From: Desulfuromonadaceae bacterium GWB2_53_15
Lineage (GTDB): Bacteria; Desulfobacterota; Desulfuromonadia; Geobacterales; Pseudopelobacteraceae
NCBI GenBank assembly: GCA_001824455.1
Contig: MHXL01000154.1
Span: 2,224-10,684, forward strand
Length of the DNA: 8,461 bases
Direction: 5' to 3'
A program made the translations under genes and the position numbers. The notes under the pieces were generated by a model. It was not told where the DNA came from. It made no database searches and worked only from the letters and a program-made list of their open reading frames with translations. Positions 1 to 5,674 of the stretch are shown piece by piece. Within the stretch, counting starts at the first letter, position 1. Each line of letters opens with the position of its first letter.

Positions 1-97
1 GAGAAAGAACAAACCGGAGCAGCTGCCCCTTGTCCCGTGACTCATGACAACCAAGGCAACTCCGTTGCGGCGTTTCATGTTGAGCCTGCCGCGTCAT
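1..97 (-). CDS. ylxR: YlxR (DUF448) family RNA-binding protein, N-terminal 32 codons only
   Basis: The reading frame opens at ATG 97-95, eight bases after the nusA stop, and stays open to the window edge. The translation starts MTRQAQHETPQRSCLGC and continues HESRDKGQLLRFVLS. This carries the YlxR hallmark: an R-[ST]-C-x-G-C pair of cysteines (C14 and C17 here) followed by a K-x-x-LLRFV stretch. YlxR is a small nucleic-acid-binding protein usually encoded between nusA and infB, and the position here matches exactly. A candidate ribosome site AGAGGAG (115-109) lies inside the last nusA codons, 11 bases from the ATG, consistent with translational coupling. The gene is cut by the window edge, so its full length cannot be given. 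The reading frame, motif and synteny agree, so the family call is fairly safe despite the short length. Confidence 0.85.
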   Translation of the reverse strand, partial: MTRQAQHETPQRSCLGCHESRDKGQLLRFVLS

Positions 98-105
98 TTA
101 TCCGT

Positions 106-1296
106 CTACTCCTCTGTCTTTTCAGCAACAACCTCAGTAACGGCCTCAACATCTGCAACCGTTTCAACAGCGGACTCAATGCCGGCTTCTGCCTCGGTTG
201 CTTCGTCCTCTTCCCCCTGAGTACCGTCAAAGGAGGCGTACTCCTGCAGTTCAGCCTCAGCAGCCTTGGATTCGCTCTTGATGTCGATGCGGCAGCCAGT
301 CAGGCGTGCTGCCAGGCTGACATTCTGTCCGCGCTTGCCAATAGCCAGGGAAAGCTGGTCATCGGCAACGACAACCTCCAAGGTACGGTTATCCTCATCC
401 ACAAACACTTTGGAAACCTGAGCCGGAGACAGAGAGTTGCATGCAAAGCGGGCAATATCTTCTGACCATGGAATGATATCGATCTTCTCGCCGCGCAGCT
501 CGGAAACCACATTCTGGACACGGGCGCCACGCATTCCGACACAGGCTCCCACCGGATCAACATCGGAATCGTTGGATGAAACCGCAAGTTTGGCACGGCT
601 GCCTGGATCACGCACAATAGCGTTGATTTCCACGATGCCTTCGGCAATCTCGGGAACCTCGGCCTCAAACAACTTAGCCAGCATACTGGGATGGGTTCGG
701 GAAAGGATGATCTGAGGACCTTTGGTAGTCATGCGTATATCTGTGATGATGGCCCTGACACGGTCCCCTGGGCGGTACACTTCACGAGGCATCTGCTCCT
801 TGGAAGGCAGCACTGCTTCGGCCCGGCCCAGATCCACCAACAGATCACCCTTTTCAAAGCGGCGCACCATGCCGGTGATGATTTCCCACTGACGATCACT
901 GTACTCATTAAAGATCGTCTCCCGCTCTGCCTCGCGTACCTTCTGAATAATAACCTGCTTGGCAGTCTGGGCGGCAATCCGGCTGAAACCGCTGGCGTCC
1001 AGTTTTTCGCCCAGCGAATCGCCGATCTCCACGTCAGGATCGATCTCGCGAGCTTCTTCCAGGTCGATCTCCTTGTATGAGTCCAGCACCTCGTCCACAA
1101 CGGTTACAAACTCGAATAGCTCCACCTCGCCCGAATCCGGGTTATAACGGGCCTCAAGATCGCGAGTATTGCGGTACTTCTTATTGGCCGCAGTCAAAAC
1201 CGCCTGCTCCATGGCCTCCAGAACCACCTGCCGCTCGATCCCCTTCTCCTTGACGATCTGGTCAATGGCATGTTTGATGCTTATGTTCGTTTCCAC
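106..1296 (-). CDS. nusA: Transcription termination/antitermination factor NusA
   Basis: NusA binds RNA polymerase and nascent RNA, modulating pausing, intrinsic termination and antitermination in the cytoplasm. The 396-residue product has the usual order: N-terminal RNAP-binding domain (about 1-125), S1 domain (about 135-200), then KH1 with GACVGMRG at 250-257 and KH2 with AIGKRGQN at 318-325. The linking signature [11 protein letters not shown] and the [15 protein letters not shown] stretch are typical of the family. Translation starts at GTG (1296), supported by AAGGAGA (1310-1304) seven bases upstream. The stop is TAG. After KH2 there are no helix-hairpin-helix AR1/AR2 repeats as in E. 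coli. Instead a tail of about 50 residues (345-396) is rich in Glu, Asp, Ala and Val. It follows rimP by 89 bases and precedes ylxR by 8, so it belongs to the rimP-nusA-ylxR(-infB) operon. Confidence 0.97.
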   Translation of the reverse strand: METNISIKHAIDQIVKEKGIERQVVLEAMEQAVLTAANKKYRNTRDLEARYNPDSGEVELFEFVTVVDEVLDSYKEIDLEEAREIDPDVEIGDSLGEKLDASGFSRIAAQTAKQVIIQKVREAERETIFNEYSDRQWEIITGMVRRFEKGDLLVDLGRAEAVLPSKEQMPREVYRPGDRVRAIITDIRMTTKGPQIILSRTHPSMLAKLFEAEVPEIAEGIVEINAIVRDPGSRAKLAVSSNDSDVDPVGACVGMRGARVQNVVSELRGEKIDIIPWSEDIARFACNSLSPAQVSKVFVDEDNRTLEVVVADDQLSLAIGKRGQNVSLAARLTGCRIDIKSESKAAEAELQEYASFDGTQGEEDEATEAEAGIESAVETVADVEAVTEVVAEKTEE

Positions 1297-1303
1297 AATT
1301 GCT

Positions 1304-1310
1304 TCTCCTT
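1304..1310 (-). promoter_or_regulatory. Ribosome binding site of nusA, decides the GTG start
   Basis: On the minus strand this reads AAGGAGA, a near-perfect Shine-Dalgarno sequence seven bases before GTG 1296. It supports the non-ATG start for nusA. A 6-bp inverted repeat (1312-1317 with 1324-1329) sits directly upstream of it. Confidence 0.75.
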
Positions 1311-1385
1311 GCTGATTATATGAAATCAGATCAACACATTCTCGGCAAATTCATAGTGGGCTGCCAGCAGCCTTTTACGAATCCG

Positions 1386-1871
1386 TTAAAATTCGAACTC
1401 CAGATTTGCCTTGGCAATAAGTTCCAGGGGTATTGAAGCGGTCTGGCCTTCGTTAAGTGTCACAACAACAAGACCATCTTTCAGACCAATCAAATGACCC
1501 AAGAAGGTTTTGCGCCGATTACCCGAATCATCCGCAAACGGCTCATAGGTTTTAATCTTAACCAAACGACCTGTAAAACGCTCATAATCAGAAACTTTTT
1601 TCAGAGGGCGGTCAAGACCGGGCGATGAAACCTCAAGACTATAGTTGCCGGGAATAAAGTCCTCTATATCGATTATTACCGACAACTCGCGACTTACATC
1701 TGCGCAATCATCAACATTTACGCCCCCCTCTTTGTCAATAAAGAGGCATAGGATCAGTTCCCTACCGCTACGCCTGAACTCGATGTCCACCAATTCAATA
1801 TGAAACGCTTCGAGAATCGGCTGGGCAAGAGCTGCTACTCGTCCGCATATGTCGTCTTTGAGAATTGCCAT
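1386..1871 (-). CDS. rimP: Ribosome maturation factor RimP
   Basis: RimP assists 30S subunit assembly in the cytoplasm. The 161-residue product matches the family's usual size of about 150. It has the N-terminal alpha/beta domain (about 1-90) with the signature IPGNYSLEVSSPGLDRPL near residues 92-110, followed by a C-terminal SH3-like domain (about 110-161) beginning FTGRLVKIKTYEP. The gene immediately precedes nusA, the usual arrangement. The ATG at 1871 is preceded only by a weak AAAGAG (1880-1875) at an unusually short spacing of three bases. A strong intrinsic terminator ends 15 bases before the ATG. The low-quality ribosome site and the hairpin so close to the start suggest either a leader-regulated operon or a promoter tightly packed after the preceding gene. 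Family assignment is secure, the exact expression signals are not. Confidence 0.96.
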   Translation of the reverse strand: MAILKDDICGRVAALAQPILEAFHIELVDIEFRRSGRELILCLFIDKEGGVNVDDCADVSRELSVIIDIEDFIPGNYSLEVSSPGLDRPLKKVSDYERFTGRLVKIKTYEPFADDSGNRRKTFLGHLIGLKDGLVVVTLNEGQTASIPLELIAKANLEFEF

Positions 1872-1886
1872 AGACTCTTTAGAAAC

Positions 1887-1916
1887 AAAAAAAGTGAGCT
1901 TTGCGAGCTCACTTTT
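1887..1916 (-). terminator. Strong rho-independent terminator after the ATPase gene, immediately before rimP
   Basis: Read on the minus strand, AAAAGTGAGCT (1916-1906) and AGCTCACTTTT (1900-1890) form a perfect 11-bp stem around the 5-base loop CGCAA. Seven U residues (1893-1887) follow or overlap the 3' arm. It lies 72 bases after the stop of the secretion ATPase gene and only 15 bases before the rimP ATG. The simple reading is termination of the ATPase transcript. Because no convincing promoter fits downstream of it, rimP-nusA transcripts may have to pass through it, which would make it an attenuator. Only a four-base T run follows on the plus strand, so it is mainly directional for the minus strand. 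Confidence 0.85.
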
Positions 1917-1988
1917 AGGTGAACATAAATTTTACAATTTTTACCATGCCAGACTTGTAAATGCAAGCATTTTTTCACACCTACGATC

Positions 1989-3923
1989 CTACTTGATGCA
2001 GACCCGCCGTACTTCATGGATATCAGTCAACCCCTGGAACACCTTAAGAATGCCATCTTGTTTGAGGGTGGTCATACCGTCCAGCGCGGCATGTTCACGG
2101 ACAGCATCCGTATCCGAGCGGCGCTTGATGAGTCCTTTCAGCCTTGGGGTGCATTCCAGTACTTCATGAATGCCCAACCGTCCTCGGTAGCCGCTGCCTC
2201 CACAACGATCACACCCCACAGCCCTGGACATTGTCAAATCCGACCTGCCAAGTCCGGTAAATGCAAAGTCTTCTCGGCCATATTCATCGATAATCTCATC
2301 GATTTCAGTTTCACTCGGATGATAGCTTTCCTTGCACTCCTTGCATAAGCGTCGTGCCAGACGCTGAGCCAGGATACAAAGGAGTGAATCGGAAAAGCTG
2401 TAGGGATCAAGCCCCATTTCCAAAAGCCTTGTAACCGTCTCAGGGGCCGAGTTGGTGTGCAGGGTGGAAAACACCAAATGGCCGGTAAGGGAAGCCTCCA
2501 CGGCGGTGCTGGCGGTTTCCTCGTCGCGCATCTCACCTACCATGATCACGTCCGGATCAAGCCGAAGGAAAGAGCGCAACGCAGCAGCAAAAGTAAAACC
2601 TATGCGAGGATTAACTTGTACCTGCCGCAGACCCGGCTGGGTGATCTCGACTGGATCCTCAGCCGTCCATATTTTCCTGTTAGGGGTATTGATCATGGCA
2701 AGACCGGAATGAAGAGTTGTTGTTTTTCCTGAGCCGGTTGGCCCTACGACAAGAACAAGGCCGTGAGGGCTGCTGACAGCCTCTTGAAAAACACGCATAT
2801 TCCGTTCAGTCAGTCCAAGATCCTTGAAGGACAGCGGCTCACCTCCTGCCAGCACCCGGATGACTACGTCCTCCAGGCCTCCAACCGTGGGCATGGTAGC
2901 AACGCGTAGTTCCGTATCCAACGGACCAAACTTTTTGAAATCGATCTTGCCATCCTGGGGCTTGCGCCTCTCGGCAATGTCGAGATCCGCCATGATTTTT
3001 ATGCGCGAAGGTATCGCGAATTTATACTTGTATGGAATTTTTTGATAGATGGAACATTGGCCATCAATCCTTGTGCGGACGACTACATCTCTCTTACCAG
3101 GGTAAGGCTCGATATGAATATCTGAGGCTTTTCCAAGATAGGCATCGTATATGATCTTGTTGACCAGCTTGACGATTACACTATCCTTCTCGGTAACCTT
3201 TTTAGTCTCCTCCTCGACCTCGGGTTCATCCGACCCTGAGGTTTTGCTGAGCAGATCAACGATGCTGTCAGGGACTATATCCAGATTAACTTCGTCGTGA
3301 GCGCTGGTTGCACTGGCCACATCAACATTATAGAGGCGCTTGAGCACCTTGTAGACATCGGATTCCGTGGCGATCGCCGATATGATTTTGAGGCGGATGC
3401 TGTCTTCCAACTCCCTGATGTCGTGATGTTTCAGTGGGTGTGCCACTGCCAGTGTAAGGGTATTGCCTATTTTGGAGATCGGTGCGATGCGCTGCTTCTG
3501 AGCATACACGGCACTGATATATCGAGACAAAGAGACGTCCAGGTCAAGGGCGTTGATCTTGACATAGGGCAGGTCATACTGACAGGCAACGGCCTTGGCA
3601 AGCTCTTCTTCCTCAACATAACGCAACTTGAGCAGGGCCTTGTCAAAGGTGATGTCGCTCTGCTTGCTGATTTCCCGGGCATGAGCGATCTTCTGCGGGT
3701 CAACAATCCCACTTTTTAAAAGTATATCGGAAAGCTTGCGGCGTTTGTTCTTTTGATCCAGCATAAGACTGAGATCGCTTTCCTTGATAAACCCCAGCTT
3801 ACAGAGAAGCTGGCCAATCGCTTGATCAGGAAAGACCTTCTGCAATTCTAGCGCTTCACCCAATTGTTCCTGGGTGATCAGATTTTGTTCAACGAGAAGT
3901 TCACCAACTCTTTTGACAGCCAT
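1989..3923 (-). CDS. GspE/PilB-family type II secretion / type IV pilus assembly ATPase with MshEN-like N-terminus
   Basis: A hexameric cytoplasmic ATPase of this family drives pilus or pseudopilus assembly. In the 644-residue product, Walker A GPTGSGKT is at 394-401, the Asp box around 416-425 (KIWTAEDPVEI), Walker B at 453-464 (LRLDPDVIMVGE) and the His box at 480-489 (TGHLVFSTLH). A tetracysteine zinc site is formed by C527, C530, C571 and C574. ASDIHIEP at 266-273 marks the N2 domain. Residues 5-28 and 35-57 form two RxG/xIG..LL...G.I....L motifs resembling the MshEN c-di-GMP-binding fold, so c-di-GMP control is likely. An acidic linker (about 231-246) precedes N2. All catalytic motifs are intact. 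The ATG at 3923 lacks a strong ribosome site (GCGAG only). No secretin, platform or pilin genes adjoin, so GspE, PilB and MshE subtypes cannot be told apart. It appears to be transcribed alone, between a promoter at 3991-4020 and the terminator at 1887-1916. Confidence 0.93.
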   Translation of the reverse strand: MAVKRVGELLVEQNLITQEQLGEALELQKVFPDQAIGQLLCKLGFIKESDLSLMLDQKNKRRKLSDILLKSGIVDPQKIAHAREISKQSDITFDKALLKLRYVEEEELAKAVACQYDLPYVKINALDLDVSLSRYISAVYAQKQRIAPISKIGNTLTLAVAHPLKHHDIRELEDSIRLKIISAIATESDVYKVLKRLYNVDVASATSAHDEVNLDIVPDSIVDLLSKTSGSDEPEVEEETKKVTEKDSVIVKLVNKIIYDAYLGKASDIHIEPYPGKRDVVVRTRIDGQCSIYQKIPYKYKFAIPSRIKIMADLDIAERRKPQDGKIDFKKFGPLDTELRVATMPTVGGLEDVVIRVLAGGEPLSFKDLGLTERNMRVFQEAVSSPHGLVLVVGPTGSGKTTTLHSGLAMINTPNRKIWTAEDPVEITQPGLRQVQVNPRIGFTFAAALRSFLRLDPDVIMVGEMRDEETASTAVEASLTGHLVFSTLHTNSAPETVTRLLEMGLDPYSFSDSLLCILAQRLARRLCKECKESYHPSETEIDEIIDEYGREDFAFTGLGRSDLTMSRAVGCDRCGGSGYRGRLGIHEVLECTPRLKGLIKRRSDTDAVREHAALDGMTTLKQDGILKVFQGLTDIHEVRRVCIK

Positions 3924-3957
3924 ATGTATCTCGCTACGCTCGGAGGGTAAATATTAC

Positions 3958-3990
3958 AAAAAAAAACGCCCATATATACTGATACGAGCG
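3958..3990 (-). terminator. Rho-independent terminator after the LysM-protein gene
   Basis: On the minus strand CGCTCGTAT (3990-3982) pairs with ATATGGGCG (3975-3967) over nine positions, two of them G-U, around a six-base loop. Nine U residues (3966-3958) follow. It starts 36 bases after the LysM-protein stop codon and is the natural end of that transcript. Its stem abuts the -10 element of the proposed ATPase promoter, so the two signals share space. Confidence 0.7.
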
Positions 3991-4020
3991 CTTATAGCAG
4001 AAAAAGTCAAACAGTTACAA
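3991..4020 (-). promoter_or_regulatory. Candidate extended -10 sigma-70 promoter for the secretion ATPase gene
   Basis: The minus strand shows TTGTAA (4020-4015; 4 of 6 to TTGACA), an 18-base spacer, and TATAAG (3996-3991; 5 of 6 to TATAAT). The -10 is preceded by TGC, giving an extended TGnTATAAG element. Transcription would begin near 3984, about 60 bases before the ATPase ATG, inside the first arm of the neighbouring terminator. A transcript starting there would not form the full hairpin, so promoter and terminator can coexist. The upstream part overlaps the last bases before and around the LysM gene's end. The call rests on consensus matching only. Confidence 0.45.
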
Positions 4021-4026
4021 CTTCTT

Positions 4027-5592
4027 TCACCTTACGTTAATATTGTATCCATTTTCATTGAGCAGATCACGAACAATCCGGTCAAGCGGTAGATTTGTCA
4101 AAAACAATGCGCCGCCGGGGATACCTGCATTCTCAAGATTGAATCCGGACATCTGCAGTGAGTAGTTTGATGTATCATCCGGCCAAAGCTTTTGCTGCGC
4201 ATAACTACCTTGAATTCGTAATCGTGAAAGAATCTTCTCGGAGATCTTGCGGAAATCATCCTTGGCTTCAAGAATGACTACCCGATACCCCTTGGTTTCC
4301 AGAATCCTGAACAGGGTATAGGTAACCGGGTCCCCATCGAAACGGGAAACGACAAAACGTTGTCCGTCCCTTTCAAAGAAACGTTCCGCCTTGACTGACA
4401 GGGAGATACCATTGTTGTCAGCGGCAAAGACGTCAACATTACGGTCAGCTTGATACGATACTGCCAAAGCCTTGAGGATAGCATCCAGAATTTCGGGCTG
4501 CCCCTTGGCGGTAATCTGATGTATCTGCCTAGAAGGGGTCTGGATGATAAAAGGCTTCAAGGATGCAAAAGGCTCGTAGACGGTAAAACCTTCTTTTTTC
4601 AGAAAATCACCAAGGGACTGTGGAAGCGAAGTTTTACCGCTATTCATCAGGACAACATCCTGCTTGATGAGACTATCAGGAGCTTTCTCAACTTTGAAAT
4701 CCGAACGCACCACCAACTTAGGGTCCGTACCGAACTCCATGCTGAAATTTTCCTCAACAGAATAGAAACCTGCCGCCCCGAGCATGGCTGACAGAAAACG
4801 CCTGCCATTAGCAGGGGATTCCGAGACAATGCGTATCGCAGGGTCTTTTTCTTCAATCAGGGATTTAACCAGTGGCGGTATGGTAGCATCCTGATCGAGC
4901 AAAATCGTGCCGCCATCCATGGTTGAAAAAACAGGATAACGCTGGGGATCTAGGGTCAGCGAAAACGACGGGGATTTAAGTGTAAGCGGCTTTTGCAACT
5001 CTCCCTTGGACGGGATCAGCTTTCCCCAAACTTCCTTGACCGATGTAGCAGGCTCTTGATAAGACTTGGTTGTAACGACCGGCGATTCGAGCCGTAAAGC
5101 CTGACCAGCAGCGGCAACCGGGTAATTATCAGCATTGTCTGCCGAATCAGCAGTATCTTTTACCGGTTTGGCAAACCTGGATACTCCAGCGGCCTTGCGG
5201 GGTACTGACGGAATAACAATCTTCTGCCCGATCTTGAGGCGTCTGATATCGTAGATGTTGTTTTCGCGCCGGATTTCCTCGACTAAAGCCTCGGCCTCGT
5301 CATTTGTAAGGCCGTAATCACGCATAAGTATCCTGAAAAGGTGGTCACCCTGCTTGACGACATAGATATCACCCCGACTGCCGCTACCCTCTTTTGGTTT
5401 GTTCGTGCGAGTTCGGACTGCTCGTTTTTCATTTTTAGGGGACGATTTCAATGATGGCTTGGGACCATCCAGTGTATGAACATCAAGTTCAAAGCGTGGA
5501 TCCATGGCTGCATGCACGACAACGGCATAGAACGCAGTCACGATCGCACTACATATAACCAGAGTTCGACGAAAACCGATTGAAAAATACAT
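4027..5592 (-). CDS. Exported LysM-domain protein with four degenerate alpha/beta repeats, function unknown
   Basis: I do not recognise this family beyond its LysM domain. The 521-residue product (ATG start) begins with a Sec signal peptide: MYFSIGFRR, a hydrophobic core to about residue 26, and a likely cut after VHA (residue 28). A basic, Ser/Pro-rich segment follows, then one LysM domain at about 76-128 (YVVKQGDHLFRIL to LKIGQKIVIP), expected to bind peptidoglycan. A linker (about 132-215) leads to a region with four similar units of strand, loop, helix and strand at about 228-259, 312-344, 412-443 and 494-520. ATG 5592 is preferred because GGAGA lies four bases upstream. An in-frame TTG at 5613 would add seven residues and has no comparable site. 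It follows the receiver-like gene by 82 bases without a clear terminator, so the two are probably co-transcribed. It may act in the periplasm or be lodged at the cell wall. Confidence 0.85.
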   Translation of the reverse strand: MYFSIGFRRTLVICSAIVTAFYAVVVHAAMDPRFELDVHTLDGPKPSLKSSPKNEKRAVRTRTNKPKEGSGSRGDIYVVKQGDHLFRILMRDYGLTNDEAEALVEEIRRENNIYDIRRLKIGQKIVIPSVPRKAAGVSRFAKPVKDTADSADNADNYPVAAAGQALRLESPVVTTKSYQEPATSVKEVWGKLIPSKGELQKPLTLKSPSFSLTLDPQRYPVFSTMDGGTILLDQDATIPPLVKSLIEEKDPAIRIVSESPANGRRFLSAMLGAAGFYSVEENFSMEFGTDPKLVVRSDFKVEKAPDSLIKQDVVLMNSGKTSLPQSLGDFLKKEGFTVYEPFASLKPFIIQTPSRQIHQITAKGQPEILDAILKALAVSYQADRNVDVFAADNNGISLSVKAERFFERDGQRFVVSRFDGDPVTYTLFRILETKGYRVVILEAKDDFRKISEKILSRLRIQGSYAQQKLWPDDTSNYSLQMSGFNLENAGIPGGALFLTNLPLDRIVRDLLNENGYNINVR

Positions 5593-5596
5593 TGCA

Positions 5597-5601
5597 TCTC
5601 C
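5597..5601 (-). promoter_or_regulatory. Ribosome binding site selecting ATG 5592 of the LysM-protein gene
   Basis: GGAGA on the minus strand is followed by TGCA and then ATG at 5592-5590. This spacing favours the ATG over the in-frame TTG at 5613 and GTG at 5607, and gives a signal peptide with a conventional short basic N-terminus. Confidence 0.65.
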
Positions 5602-5674
5602 ACGCACTAACAAGCTAGAAAGCTATTAATTACTCCGTTTAATAATAAAAGTCCAACATTCCCTGGCTTTTTTC

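Noticed and set aside
37..1147. Several open frames on both strands overlapping nusA, the longest 142 codons on the plus strand
   Set aside because: They lie opposite or out of frame with an unmistakable nusA, have no ribosome sites of note and no recognisable domains. They are side effects of codon bias.
1917..1988. Definite promoter for rimP in the AT-rich gap
   Set aside because: The best element pairs have poor spacing or poor -35 matches, so no feature was called.
2016..3719. Plus-strand and alternate minus frames within the ATPase gene
   Set aside because: The ATPase frame has all catalytic motifs intact from end to end, and the overlapping frames show no family features.
5593..5613. 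TTG 5613 or GTG 5607 as start of the LysM protein
   Set aside because: The only good ribosome site, GGAGA, serves ATG 5592, which also gives a more typical signal peptide.
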